Positions 1 through 8,161 of a DNA stretch of 64,000 nt are shown here, one piece after another. The position numbers were made by a program, and so were the translations under genes. The stretch lies in NCBI RefSeq assembly GCF_014649735.1, contig NZ_BMTP01000007.1:1-64000 (forward strand). The letters are read 5' to 3'. The DNA comes from Streptomyces lavendofoliae. Lineage in GTDB: Bacteria; Actinomycetota; Actinomycetes; Streptomycetales; Streptomycetaceae. Under the pieces are notes generated by a model. That model searched no databases and was not told the origin of the DNA. It saw only the letters and a list, made by a program, of their open reading frames with translations. Numbering within the stretch: the stretch's first letter is position 1; each line of letters opens with the position of its first letter.

Positions 1-47
1 AGATCGAACCTCGGGCCGAAGCTGCCCACACGCTTGACGAGGAACAT
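1..47 (-). CDS. possible 5' end of a gene leaving the window (partial)
   Basis: An ATG on the minus strand at 47 opens a frame reading MFLVKRVGSFGPRFD that runs off the left edge. Only 15 codons are visible and the upstream region has no strong ribosome binding site, so the call rests mainly on frame, position and the preceding terminator. No family can be recognised from so few residues. Confidence 0.3.
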   Translation of the reverse strand, partial: MFLVKRVGSFGPRFD

Positions 48-72
48 AGAGGCACCCCCCCACCGGCAACGT

Positions 73-110
73 GCCCGGCCCCGCCCGTGCGCGTACGGGC
101 GGGGCCGGGC
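73..110 (-). terminator. hairpin terminator of the aldo/keto reductase operon
   Basis: Perfect 16-bp inverted repeat (arms 73-88 and 95-110) with a 6-nt loop, just past the stop codon of the minus-strand reductase gene. There is no clear T-run, as is common for Streptomyces hairpin terminators. Confidence 0.65.
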
Positions 111-136
111 GCGGGCCCGTGGGCGGGGCGGAGCGG

Positions 137-1153
137 CTACGCCTCCCGGGCGGCGGAGGTGAGCGACATGTCCGGGTACCGGTCGCCGGCCACCTGGGCG
201 GCGATCGCCTCCAGCTGCGCCAGCTCGTCCGGGCCGAGCGTGATCCGGGTGGCGGCGGCGTTCTCCAGGAGGCGGGCGCGCTTGCGGGTGCCGGGGATGG
301 GCACGACGGTCAGGCCGTGCACCTCCGCCCGCTGTTGCACCCAGGCGAGCGCGACCTGGGCCGGGGTCACCCCGTGCGCCTCGGCGACCTTCCGGACGGG
401 CTCCAGCAGCGCGGCGTTGCGGCGGGCGTTGTCACCGGTGAAGCGGGGCTGGTGCTTGCGGAAGTCGGTGCCGGACAGCTCCGCCGCCGCGTCCGTGAAC
501 GCGCCGGTGAGGAACCCGCGGCCGAGCGGCGAGTACGGCACGAACGCCACGCCCAGGTCGGCCGCGGCGCCCACCGCGCTGTGCTCCACGTCACGGGAGA
601 ACAGCGACCACTCGGACTGGAGCGCGGTGATCGGGTGCACGGCGTGCGCCTCGCGCAGTTCCGCCCCGGTCACCTCGCTCAGCCCCAGGTGCTTCACCAG
701 TCCGCGCTCGACCAGCTCGGCCATGGCGCCGACGGACTCGGCGAGCGGCACGGCCGGGTCGCGGCGGTGCATGTAGTACAGGTCGATGACGTCCACGCCG
801 AGGCGGCGGAGGCTGCCCTCGACGGCGGACCGGATGTACGCGGGGTCGTTGCGCACGCCCCGGTGGTGGGGGTCGTCGGTGCGCTCGATGGCGAACTTCG
901 TCGCCAGGGTGATCTCGTCGCGGTGAGCGGCGGCGAACGGCGCGAGGAACTCCTCGTTGGCGCCGCGGCCGTAGATGTCGGCGGTGTCGATCAGGGTGAC
1001 CCCGGCCTCCAGCGCGGCCTCCAGCGTGTCGCGGGCGGCGGCCTCGTCGGTGTCGCCGTAGAACTCGCTGATGCCCATGGCGCCGAAGCCCTGCACGCCC
1101 ACCAGCGGGCCGTCGGAGCCGAGGCGTACGGTCGCGATCTTCTCGGTGCTCAT
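137..1153 (-). CDS. aldo/keto reductase
   Basis: Cytosolic NADPH-dependent aldo/keto reductase, 338 aa, the normal length for a (beta/alpha)8 AKR barrel. The N-terminal GFGAMGIS stretch, DTADIYGRGANEE (catalytic Asp and Tyr), the lysine of LATKF and the histidine of YYMHR form the AKR tetrad in the right order. The C-terminal VVPIPGTRKRARLLEN motif matches the NADPH 2'-phosphate site of the YakC/AKR13-like group. The start overlaps the stop of the upstream MerR gene (ATGA), so the two are translationally coupled. The substrate cannot be told; such MerR-AKR pairs often answer to electrophiles or aldehydes. Confidence 0.93.
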   Translation of the reverse strand: MSTEKIATVRLGSDGPLVGVQGFGAMGISEFYGDTDEAAARDTLEAALEAGVTLIDTADIYGRGANEEFLAPFAAAHRDEITLATKFAIERTDDPHHRGVRNDPAYIRSAVEGSLRRLGVDVIDLYYMHRRDPAVPLAESVGAMAELVERGLVKHLGLSEVTGAELREAHAVHPITALQSEWSLFSRDVEHSAVGAAADLGVAFVPYSPLGRGFLTGAFTDAAAELSGTDFRKHQPRFTGDNARRNAALLEPVRKVAEAHGVTPAQVALAWVQQRAEVHGLTVVPIPGTRKRARLLENAAATRITLGPDELAQLEAIAAQVAGDRYPDMSLTSAAREA

Positions 1154-1617
1154 GTGGTCCTCTCCGGGGCCCGTCGGGCACCCGCGTAAAAGTCGATCTT
1201 GTGGTCGAGCACGGCGAGCGTGTCCTGGAGTTCCGCTATCCGGGCCCGTACGTCCCGCCGGGTGGCCTTCAGCAGTTCCTGCCGTGCCTCGAAGGTGTGC
1301 TCGCCCTCGCGCACCAGCTCGGCGTAGCGGACCATGTCCGCCACCGGCATCCCGGTCAGCCGCAGCTTGCCGACGAAGGCGAGCCAGTCGAGATCCCTGT
1401 TGGTGAAGCGGCGCTGACCGGTGTGCGACCGGTCGACGTGCGGCATCAGTCCGATCCGCTCGTACCAGCGCAGGGTGTGCGCGGTGAGCCCGGTCCAGGC
1501 GGACACCTCGCTGATCGTGTAGCGGTCCTGCCCGTCGGGACGCGGATGCGGAGGTGGCGTGGACACACAGGGCCCGGGGCGCCCGGTCCGTACGGGGGTG
1601 CTCTCGATCACCGTCAT
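1150..1617 (-). CDS. MerR family transcriptional regulator
   Basis: About 155 aa. The N-terminal winged helix contains YTISEVSAWTGLTAHTLRWYER, with DRSHTGQRRFTNRDLDWL after it, the classic MerR DNA-binding domain at about residues 33-100. A coiled-coil dimerisation helix follows to the C-terminus. There is no Cys-rich metal loop, so an organic or stress signal is more likely than a metal. The ATG at 1617 is chosen because it sits just below a MerR-type promoter and leaves the HTH complete. It is co-transcribed with the overlapping aldo/keto reductase and probably autoregulated through the palindrome at 1637-1650. Confidence 0.9.
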   Translation of the reverse strand: MTVIESTPVRTGRPGPCVSTPPPHPRPDGQDRYTISEVSAWTGLTAHTLRWYERIGLMPHVDRSHTGQRRFTNRDLDWLAFVGKLRLTGMPVADMVRYAELVREGEHTFEARQELLKATRRDVRARIAELQDTLAVLDHKIDFYAGARRAPERTT

Positions 1618-1624
1618 GGCCTCC

Positions 1625-1655
1625 ACGCTAGGACCTTGGAGTGCACTCCAGGCAA
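1625..1655 (-). promoter_or_regulatory. MerR-type promoter/operator
   Basis: On the minus strand, TTGCCT (1650-1655) and TAGCGT (1625-1630) are separated by 19 bp, the over-long spacer typical of MerR-activated promoters. The spacer holds the perfect palindrome TGGAGTGCACTCCA (1637-1650). Transcription would start at or next to the MerR start codon, so the message is likely leaderless. Confidence 0.75.
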
Positions 1656-1704
1656 GCCCGTTCCCCGGCAAGGCGCGCACGGGCACGGGGATACGCTCGG
1701 ACGC

Positions 1705-2526
1705 ATGCGAAGTGTGGCGATGATCGAGAACTGGCCGGTGGAGACCGCCGCGGCGGCCGTGGTGCGCGCGGACGGCACGGTCGCCGGGGCGCACGGCCCC
1801 ACGGACCGGAGGTTCCCGCTGGCGTCGGTGACCAAGCCGCTCGCCGCGTACGCGGTGCTCGTGGCGTACGAGGAGGGGGCGGTCGAGCTCGACGAGCCGG
1901 CCGGGCCCGAGGGGTCGACGGTGCGGCACCTGCTCGCCCACACGTCGGGCCTGGCCTTCGACGAGCACCGGGTCATGGCGGAGCCGGGCACGCGGCGGAT
2001 CTACTCCAACGCCGGGTTCGAGGTGCTGGGCGACCACGTGGCCTCGGCCACCGACATCCCCTTCCCGGAGTACCTGCGCCAGGCGGTGCTGGAGCCGCTG
2101 GGGATGAAGGACACGACGCTGGACGGCTCGCCCGCCAAGGACGGCGTGTCGACGGTCGACGACCTGGTGCGCTTCGCCGCGGAGGTGCAGGCGCCGCGCC
2201 TGCTGGACCCGCGCACGGTGCTGGAGGCCATGTCGGTGGTCCACCCGGGGCTGACCGGAATCCTGCCCGGGTACGGACACCAGCGGCCCAACGACTGGGG
2301 GCTCGGCTTCGAGATCCGCGACGGCAAGTCGCCGCACTGGACCGGGACTTCGTCCTCCCCGCGCGCCTTCGGCCACTTCGGCCAGTCGGGCACGTTCCTG
2401 TGGATCGACCCCGACGCGGGGGCGGCGTGCGTGGCGCTGACCGACCGGCCCTTCGGGCCGTGGGCGGTCGAGGCGTGGCCGCCGTTCACGGACGCGGTGC
2501 TGGCGGACCTCGCGGCGGCCCGCTGA
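1705..2526 (+). CDS. serine hydrolase, beta-lactamase/class C family
   Basis: 273 aa. SVTK, in the early LASVTKPLAAYAVL context, is the nucleophile Ser-x-x-Lys of the beta-lactamase/penicillin-binding fold. YSNAGF supplies the YxN motif, and HFGQSGTFLW near the C-terminus takes the place of the KTG box. No signal peptide is visible, so it is probably a cytosolic esterase-like member rather than a secreted beta-lactamase. The ATG at 1705 is preferred because it leads straight into the fold and follows the divergent MerR promoter region. The substrate is unknown. Confidence 0.88.
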   Translation: MRSVAMIENWPVETAAAAVVRADGTVAGAHGPTDRRFPLASVTKPLAAYAVLVAYEEGAVELDEPAGPEGSTVRHLLAHTSGLAFDEHRVMAEPGTRRIYSNAGFEVLGDHVASATDIPFPEYLRQAVLEPLGMKDTTLDGSPAKDGVSTVDDLVRFAAEVQAPRLLDPRTVLEAMSVVHPGLTGILPGYGHQRPNDWGLGFEIRDGKSPHWTGTSSSPRAFGHFGQSGTFLWIDPDAGAACVALTDRPFGPWAVEAWPPFTDAVLADLAAAR

Positions 2527-2833
2527 CCGTCCGGCGGCGGGCCCGCCGCGCCCGTACGGAGGACTACCGACCGGCCCGGCGGGGAACACATACCTGTCAC
2601 CACCGGTACAGAATTACGGGAAATTGTGGATGACATTTTCCCGACCCGCCGGGCCGGAGCCGAAAACGTATCGCCCGCTCCGGCCCGCACCGTGCTACTG
2701 TGTTCTCAGTTGCAGTTGTGGTTCCCAATGACTTTGCGTTCATTTTTCCGGTGTTTTCCGGAGGGGAAATCATCCCAGCGACTCCGGAGTCGCAAGGTGC
2801 GTCTCCGGGCACTGCCCCAAAGGGAGATCAAAT
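2527..2833 (+). promoter_or_regulatory. promoter region and long leader of the cold-shock gene
   Basis: About 300 bp without a gene, lower in GC than its surroundings. It contains T-rich runs (2738-2760) and a perfect 16-bp palindrome GCGACTCCGGAGTCGC at 2778-2793 that would form a hairpin in the mRNA. A strong AAGGGAGAT ribosome binding site lies just before the ATG at 2834. A long structured leader is typical of cold-shock genes; regulatory action here is inferred. Confidence 0.5.
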
Positions 2834-3037
2834 ATGGCATCTGGCACCGTGAAGTGGTTCAACGCGGAAAAGGGCTTCGGCTTCATCGAGCAGGACGGCG
2901 GCGGCGCTGACGTGTTCGCCCACTACTCGAACATCGCCGCTTCCGGCTTCCGCGAGCTTCAGGAAGGCCAGAAGGTGAACTTCGACGTCACGCAGGGCCA
3001 GAAGGGCCCGCAGGCCGAGAACATCGTTCCCGCCTGA
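2834..3037 (+). CDS. cold-shock domain protein (CspA family)
   Basis: 67 aa, the standard size of a single cold-shock domain. It has the RNP1 motif KGFGFI and the RNP2-like VFAHYSNI, both needed for single-stranded nucleic acid binding, and opens with the typical [18 protein letters not shown]. It is expected to melt RNA secondary structure as an RNA chaperone. It is monocistronic between a long leader and a strong terminator, and directly precedes a DEAD-box helicase gene, a second RNA-remodelling function. Confidence 0.97.
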   Translation: MASGTVKWFNAEKGFGFIEQDGGGADVFAHYSNIAASGFRELQEGQKVNFDVTQGQKGPQAENIVPA

Positions 3038-3057
3038 CGCTGACGCGTACGACGCGT

Positions 3058-3104
3058 GCCGGGGCCCGCACCATGGGTGCGGGCCCCGGCTCGTCGGCTT
3101 TTTC
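3058..3104 (+). terminator. intrinsic terminator after the cold-shock gene
   Basis: Perfect 15-bp stem (3058-3072 with 3076-3090) around a very short loop, followed by a T-run at about 3099-3104. This is a textbook rho-independent terminator and separates the cold-shock gene from the helicase gene. Confidence 0.88.
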
Positions 3105-3311
3105 TTCCCGTCCGATACGACGGTCTCGCGCGCGAATACTGATTGCCGCTTCTTCCGGCTCGTATTCCCGGCGCTCCCCCGGACGAAGCGGTGACGCCCT
3201 CGGCGCCCGCACGTGTGTCGTCCATTTTCTCGGTTCGTTCTTGCAATTCCTCGTGCGGCCCCGCCGCCGGGAGGAATTCCTCGATACGTGCCGCATCGAG
3301 GAAGGTTCCGC

Positions 3312-4799
3312 ATGAACCGCACCGCTCGCACGAACGACAGCTCCTACCGCTCCCGTACGACCACCGCCGGCTCCGGCCGGGGCGGCCGTGGCCGCCCGCA
3401 GGGGTCGGCCCGTCCGGCTGCCGCCGGACGAACGGGTGGCGGTTTCGGGCGCCGGCCCGCCCCGCTGCGGGGCGAGTTCGCCCTTCCGGTGGGCGGCAGC
3501 GCGGCACTGCCGCCGGTCGAGAGGTTCGACGACCTCGGCCTGCCCGCGAGCCTGCTGGCGGCGCTCCGCTCGGCGGGCATGAGCGTCCCGTTCCCCATCC
3601 AGGCGGCGACGCTGCCGAACTCGCTGGCCGGCCGGGACGTCCTGGGCCGCGGGCGCACCGGCTCGGGCAAGACGCTCGCGTTCGGGCTCGCCCTGCTGAC
3701 CCGTACCGCCGGCAAGCGGGCCGAGCCCCGGCAGCCGCTGGCGCTGGTGCTCGTCCCCACCCGTGAGCTGGCCCAGCAGGTGACCGACGCGCTCACCCCC
3801 TACGCCCGGTCGCTGCACCTGCGGCTCACCACGGTGGTCGGCGGGATGTCGATCGGCCGCCAGGCGGGCGCGCTGCGCGGCGGCAGCGAGGTCGTCGTGG
3901 CGACGCCCGGCCGGCTCAAGGACCTCGTCGACCGCGGTGACTGCCGGCTGGACCAGGTCGCCATCACCGTCCTGGACGAGGCCGACCAGATGACCGACAT
4001 GGGGTTCATGCCGCAGGTGACCCACCTGCTCGACCAGGTGCAGGCCGGCGGGCAGCGCCTGCTCTTCTCGGCCACCCTGGACCGCAACGTCGACCTCCTG
4101 GTCCGCCGCTACCTCAGCGATCCGGTCGTCCACTCCGTCGATCCCTCCGCGGGCGCGGTCACGACGATGGAGCACCACGTGCTGCACGTCCAGGGTGCCG
4201 ACAAGCACGCCACCACCACGGAGATCGCCGCCCGCGACGGGCGGGTGATCATGTTCCTGGACACCAAGCACGCGGTGGACCGGCTGACCAAGGACCTCCT
4301 GGCCGTCGGCGTACGCGCCTCCGCCCTGCACGGCGGCAAGTCCCAGCCGCAGCGCACCCGCACCCTGGACCGGTTCAAGAGCGGGCACGTCAACGTCCTG
4401 GTGGCCACCAACGTCGCCGCCCGCGGCATCCACGTCGACGACCTCGACCTCGTCGTCAACGTCGACCCGCCCACGGACCACAAGGACTACCTGCACCGCG
4501 GCGGCCGCACCGCCCGCGCCGGCGAGTCCGGCACCGTCGTCACCCTGGTCCTGCCGGGGCAGCGACGCGGCATGGAGCGCCTGATGACCGACGCCGGCAT
4601 CACCGCCCGGGTCACCCGGGTCCGCTCCGGCGAGGCGGAACTGAACCGCATCACCGGCGCCCGGACGCCCTCCGGCGTGCCCGTCGTCATCACCGCGCCG
4701 GCCTCCGAGCGGGCCAAGGGCCCCGGCACCGCCGGTCGCGGGCGGCGCCGCCGTCCGTCCCGCTGGGGCCGCGGCGCCACCGCCACCGCCGCCGCGTAG
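3312..4799 (+). CDS. DEAD/DEAH-box ATP-dependent RNA helicase
   Basis: 495 aa. A basic Arg/Gly-rich N-terminal tail of about 60 residues is followed by the two RecA domains. Motifs in order: Q motif (FPIQAATLPNSL), Walker A (GRTGSGKT), PTRELAQQ, TPGR, DEAD, SAT, then ARGIHVDDLDLVVN and HRGGRTARAG. The C-terminus is again basic (GRGRRRRPSR), suited to RNA binding. The ATG at 3312 is preceded by a leader of about 220 nt after the csp terminator. It probably unwinds RNA at low temperature and in ribosome assembly or mRNA turnover. CBS and SCO5918-like genes follow on the same strand. Confidence 0.96.
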   Translation: MNRTARTNDSSYRSRTTTAGSGRGGRGRPQGSARPAAAGRTGGGFGRRPAPLRGEFALPVGGSAALPPVERFDDLGLPASLLAALRSAGMSVPFPIQAATLPNSLAGRDVLGRGRTGSGKTLAFGLALLTRTAGKRAEPRQPLALVLVPTRELAQQVTDALTPYARSLHLRLTTVVGGMSIGRQAGALRGGSEVVVATPGRLKDLVDRGDCRLDQVAITVLDEADQMTDMGFMPQVTHLLDQVQAGGQRLLFSATLDRNVDLLVRRYLSDPVVHSVDPSAGAVTTMEHHVLHVQGADKHATTTEIAARDGRVIMFLDTKHAVDRLTKDLLAVGVRASALHGGKSQPQRTRTLDRFKSGHVNVLVATNVAARGIHVDDLDLVVNVDPPTDHKDYLHRGGRTARAGESGTVVTLVLPGQRRGMERLMTDAGITARVTRVRSGEAELNRITGARTPSGVPVVITAPASERAKGPGTAGRGRRRRPSRWGRGATATAAA

Positions 4800-4863
4800 G
4801 GCGCCTCGGGACGCGCTCCCGATCGAACGGTCCGACGCCCCACGTCCCACGAAGGAGAAGCCC

Positions 4864-5280
4864 TTGACGCAGGTTCAGACACGGCCGGCGGTCACCCGCG
4901 CGACAGTGGTGACCCACGGCACGGGCCTGACCGCCCGTGACGCCATGGAAGCGCCCGGACCGCAGGTCGACGACCACATGACGGTCGACGTGGCCATGTC
5001 CGTGCTCATCAGCGCCCGCGTCGAGCACCTGCTCATCCAGGACGAGACCGGCCGCTGCTCCGGTCTGGTCACCCGGGCGCAGCTCGCCGCCCACCGCGGC
5101 GGCTCCTGGTACGTCGACCGCACCCGGCTGCGCGACATCCCCCTCGACCGGGGGCCGTTCACCTGCTCCGCGGCGGTCCTGGGCGACGCGGAGGCGGCGA
5201 TGCGCGGCCGGACGCTGGACGTCTCCCCCGTGGTCGACGAGCACGGCTACCCGCTGGGCATCCTGTCCCTCTTCCCCTGA
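4864..5280 (+). CDS. CBS domain protein
   Basis: 138 aa starting at a TTG that follows a strong AAGGAGAAG ribosome binding site. Residues about 20-135 form a tandem CBS pair: DHMTVDVAMSVLISARVEHLLIQDETGRCSGLVTRAQL is the first repeat, and DVSPVVDEHGYPLGILSLF ends the second. CBS pairs bind adenosine nucleotides and act as energy sensors; no effector domain is attached. It lies 64 bp after the helicase gene and may be co-transcribed with it. Its partner is unknown. Confidence 0.85.
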   Translation: MTQVQTRPAVTRATVVTHGTGLTARDAMEAPGPQVDDHMTVDVAMSVLISARVEHLLIQDETGRCSGLVTRAQLAAHRGGSWYVDRTRLRDIPLDRGPFTCSAAVLGDAEAAMRGRTLDVSPVVDEHGYPLGILSLFP

Positions 5281-5315
5281 GCCCTCCGCTCCCCTCCTCA
5301 CCCTCCCGAGGCCCC

Positions 5316-5621
5316 ATGCGCTGCGTCATCGCCCACTTCCCCTTCGACCTGTTCGCCGGCGACGTCCGGGAGTCGATGAAGGGCATCCGCCCCGAACCCG
5401 TCACCGGGCCGTCCGTGACCATCGGACGCCGTACGTACCCCGTCAAGCAGGTGGGGGAAGTGATCACCAGGCAGGACCGCCGTGACTTCTCCTCCGCCGA
5501 GGTGACCAGGGCGCTGACCCGGCTCGGCTTCACCTGCCACGACGCCACGGCCGCGCCGGCGACCGCCGCCACCCCGCTGGAGACGGCGACGGCGCTCCTC
5601 GGCGGCGGGGCGCTCCGGTGA
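5316..5621 (+). CDS. small conserved protein, SCO5918-like
   Basis: 101 aa, MRCVIAHFPFDLFAGDVRES at the start and an Ala/Thr-rich tail. It resembles the small streptomycete family named after SCO5918, which follows the DEAD-box/CBS genes in S. coelicolor (from memory). No catalytic motif, signal peptide or membrane segment is visible. It lies 35 bp after the CBS gene, probably in the same transcript, so a role in the same cold-shock or RNA context is likely but unproven. Confidence 0.75.
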   Translation: MRCVIAHFPFDLFAGDVRESMKGIRPEPVTGPSVTIGRRTYPVKQVGEVITRQDRRDFSSAEVTRALTRLGFTCHDATAAPATAATPLETATALLGGGALR

Positions 5622-5666
5622 CCTCCGGCGTCCGCGGGAGCGCGCCGGGTTCTAGAATCAACGCCC

Positions 5667-6038
5667 ATGTCGAACCCTGATGAACTGCTCGTTGACATCG
5701 CCGCCACGGTGGAGTCGGAGCAAACCACTCAGATGTCCCTCACCGTCGTGGTCCACGGAGCCGTCATCACGGGCCGCCTGGCGCCCGAGAGCGTGTGGCG
5801 GCAGCGGGTGGCCGAGGTACTGAGGGACTCGGACCGGCTCGGTCCGTTCGCCGGCACCTTCGCCCCGCCCGGAGGCACCGGGTCGCGCCCGTCCGGTACA
5901 CCCACCCACCTGCACTTCCACGTCGCCAGAATCCTTCAGGGCCAGGTGGGCATCCCCGAGACCGGCGGGATGTACCGCATCGCCATCAAAGACGTCAGCG
6001 CCTGGACGGTGGGCGACTTCAGCTACTCGGACCAGTGA
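5667..6038 (+). CDS. GvpU-like gas vesicle accessory protein
   Basis: 123 aa. Features such as MSLTVVVHGAVITGRLAPES near the N-terminus and the C-terminal YRIAIKDVSAWTVGDF match the short GvpU family, whose Bacillus member is a gas vesicle accessory protein. No other gvp genes are in the window, so a gas vesicle role cannot be assumed in this non-aquatic lineage. No signal peptide or membrane segment is seen. It is followed by a strong hairpin terminator. Treat the function as unknown. Confidence 0.65.
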   Translation: MSNPDELLVDIAATVESEQTTQMSLTVVVHGAVITGRLAPESVWRQRVAEVLRDSDRLGPFAGTFAPPGGTGSRPSGTPTHLHFHVARILQGQVGIPETGGMYRIAIKDVSAWTVGDFSYSDQ

Positions 6039-6043
6039 CCGCC

Positions 6044-6076
6044 CGCGCGGTGCGCCCCCACGGGGCGCACCGCGCG
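6044..6076. terminator. bidirectional hairpin terminator
   Basis: Perfect 15-bp stem (6044-6058 with 6062-6076) with a 3-nt loop, lying between the convergent stop codons of the GvpU-like gene and the pirin gene. Confidence 0.75.
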
Positions 6077-6116
6077 CCGTGCTCACCGCCCCGGTCGCCG
6101 CGGCCCGCGGGCGGGG

Positions 6117-6836
6117 TCAGCCGGTCATCTCCCACAGCAGCACCTCGGCCGCGCCGAGTGCCTCCAGCTCCAGTCCCCGCGCGCCGGTGATCCTGGCCGC
6201 GTCCCCCGGGGCGAGGTCGTCGTCGCCGAGCCGTACGGTGCCGCGCACGACGTGGACGTACACGAAGGCCGCGTCCGGGACGGCGACGCGCTCGCCGGGA
6301 GCGTCCGGGCGGCGCACGTGGAGCGTCGCGCCCGCGGCCGGCACGGCGTACGGGGTCGCGTCGGCGATGCCCCGCACGACCTCGTACGCCGGGGCGCCGC
6401 CGGGCTCCTTCGGGGCGAGCCACATCTGCACGAAGACCAGCGGCGCGTCACCGTCGTTGCGCTCCTCGTGCCGGACGCCGGCCGCCGCGCTGAGGTGTTG
6501 TACGTCACCCGGGCCGATCCGCGAGGTGTGCCCGGCCGAGTCCCGGTGGGTCAGCTCGCCCTCCACGACCCACGTGACGATCTCGGTGTGGCTGTGGGGG
6601 TGCTCGTCGAACCCGGAGCCGGGTGCGAGCCGCTCCTCGTTGCACGCCAGCAGGGCGCCGAAACGGAGGTTGTCGGGGTCGTAGTGGCGCCCGAAGGAGA
6701 AGGCGTGCAGGGTCTCTATGCCGGTCGTCGCCCCGCCACCGCGGTAGCGCTCACCGGCCCGCCGCACGGACCACACGGGTGTGCCCGGGCCGGGCCGCGC
6801 GGCGGCCGCCGCGGCGTCTGGATGCCATGAACTCAC
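6117..6836 (-). CDS. pirin family protein
   Basis: About 239 aa, bicupin fold. The metal-binding motif of pirins is present as DEHPHSHTEIVTWVVEGELTHRD (His, His, His and, further on, GDVQHLSAAAGVRHEE). The C-terminal cupin (residues about 160-235) is shorter. Pirins bind Fe and some have quercetin 2,3-dioxygenase activity; the real substrate is unknown. The GTG at 6836 is chosen because frames starting further upstream would cross into the divergent fasR promoter. Only about 57 bp separate it from fasR, so the promoters are back to back. Confidence 0.9.
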   Translation of the reverse strand: MSSWHPDAAAAAARPGPGTPVWSVRRAGERYRGGGATTGIETLHAFSFGRHYDPDNLRFGALLACNEERLAPGSGFDEHPHSHTEIVTWVVEGELTHRDSAGHTSRIGPGDVQHLSAAAGVRHEERNDGDAPLVFVQMWLAPKEPGGAPAYEVVRGIADATPYAVPAAGATLHVRRPDAPGERVAVPDAAFVYVHVVRGTVRLGDDDLAPGDAARITGARGLELEALGAAEVLLWEMTG

Positions 6837-6893
6837 GGGACCACCGTAGACCCGGCGCCGCACTGCCCCGTCCGGATAAGGCAGTCTTGTCCC

Positions 6894-8078
6894 GTGCCTG
6901 AACCCGCAGCGAACGACACCCATCCCCATGCCGCCACCCTGAAGCGCCTGGAGCAGTCATCCGGGCGGCTCGCGGCGAGCGCCATTGCCCGCATGGACGA
7001 GACGCTGCCCTGGTACCGGGCGATGCCCCCGGAGAACCGGTCGTGGATCGGCCTGGTCGCCCAGGCCGGTATCGCCGCGTTCACCGAGTGGTTCCGGCAT
7101 CCGGAGACCCCGCAGGCCATCTCGACCGACGTGTTCGGCACCGCCCCGCGCGAGCTGACCCGCGCCATCACGCTGCGCCAGACCGTGGAGATGGTGCGGA
7201 CGACGATCGAGGTCATGGAGTCGGCGATCGAGGAGGTCGCCGCTCCGGGCGACGAGTCGGTGCTGCGCGAGGCGCTGCTGGTGTACGCCCGGGAGATCGC
7301 CTTCGCGACGGCCCAGGTGTACGCCCAGGCCGCCGAGGCGCGCGGCGCCTGGGACGCCCGGCTGGAGTCCCTGGTGGTGAACGCGGTGCTGTCGGGCGAG
7401 GCGGACGAGGGCGCGGTCTCACGGGCCGCCGCACTCGGCTGGAACTCGCCGGAGCACGTGTGCGTGATCCTGGGCACGGCCCCGGACGGGGACAGCGAGC
7501 TGACCGTGGAGGCGATCCGCCGGGCGGCCCGGCACGCCAAGCTCCAGGTGCTCACCGGCGTGCTGGGCGACCGGCTGGTGGTCATCGCGGGCGGCAGCGA
7601 CAACCCGCTGCACGTCGCCAAGGCGCTGATCGGCCCGTACGCCGCCGGGCCGGTCGTGGCCGGGCCGATCGTGCCGGACCTGCTGGCGGCCACCCGGTCC
7701 GCGCAGGCCGCGGCGGCGGGGCTGAAGGCGTGTTCCGCCTGGCAGGACGCGCCGCGGCCGGTGCTGGCGGACGATCTCCTGCCGGAGCGCGCGATGGCCG
7801 GCGACCCGTCGGCGCGCGAGCAGTTGGTGGAGGAGATCTACAGACCGCTGGAGGAGGCGGGCTCGGCGCTCCTGGAAACCTTGAGCGTTTATCTGGAGCA
7901 GGCGAGCAGTCTGGAGGGCGCGGCCAGGATGCTGTTCGTCCATCCCAACACCGTGCGCTACCGGCTCCGACGTGTGACCGACGTCACCGGATGGTCACCG
8001 TCCGATGTGCGGTCCGCGTTCACGCTGCGAATCGCGCTGATCCTGGGACGTCTGGTCGACGGAGATCCTCAGTCCTAG
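6894..8078 (+). CDS. fasR: fatty acid biosynthesis activator FasR (PucR family)
   Basis: 394 aa. The C-terminal PucR-type helix-turn-helix (SLEGAARMLFVHPNTVRYRLRR) and a central GGDEF-like/CdaR region define the family, and the position directly upstream of fabD-fabH-acpP-fabF identifies FasR. In S. coelicolor FasR activates this operon by binding upstream of fabD and is essential (established knowledge). GTG start at 6894. It runs in the same direction as fabD with an 83-bp gap that holds the probable FasR operator. Confidence 0.95.
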   Translation: MPEPAANDTHPHAATLKRLEQSSGRLAASAIARMDETLPWYRAMPPENRSWIGLVAQAGIAAFTEWFRHPETPQAISTDVFGTAPRELTRAITLRQTVEMVRTTIEVMESAIEEVAAPGDESVLREALLVYAREIAFATAQVYAQAAEARGAWDARLESLVVNAVLSGEADEGAVSRAAALGWNSPEHVCVILGTAPDGDSELTVEAIRRAARHAKLQVLTGVLGDRLVVIAGGSDNPLHVAKALIGPYAAGPVVAGPIVPDLLAATRSAQAAAAGLKACSAWQDAPRPVLADDLLPERAMAGDPSAREQLVEEIYRPLEEAGSALLETLSVYLEQASSLEGAARMLFVHPNTVRYRLRRVTDVTGWSPSDVRSAFTLRIALILGRLVDGDPQS

Positions 8079-8080
8079 AC

Positions 8081-8100
8081 TTTTGTCGAACGTCCACAAT
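8081..8100 (+). promoter_or_regulatory. probable FasR-binding site upstream of fabD
   Basis: An imperfect dyad, TTGT (8083-8086) and ACAA (8096-8099) with partly matching inner bases, lies directly after the fasR stop and about 60 bp before fabD. Its position matches that reported for FasR action upstream of fabD. The exact operator boundaries are inferred. Confidence 0.45.
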
Positions 8101-8161
8101 TCCCCTGACGGTTCTTCGTCCCTGTCCTCACGGGCGCCGGAGGCCGTCCACAAGAGAGAGT

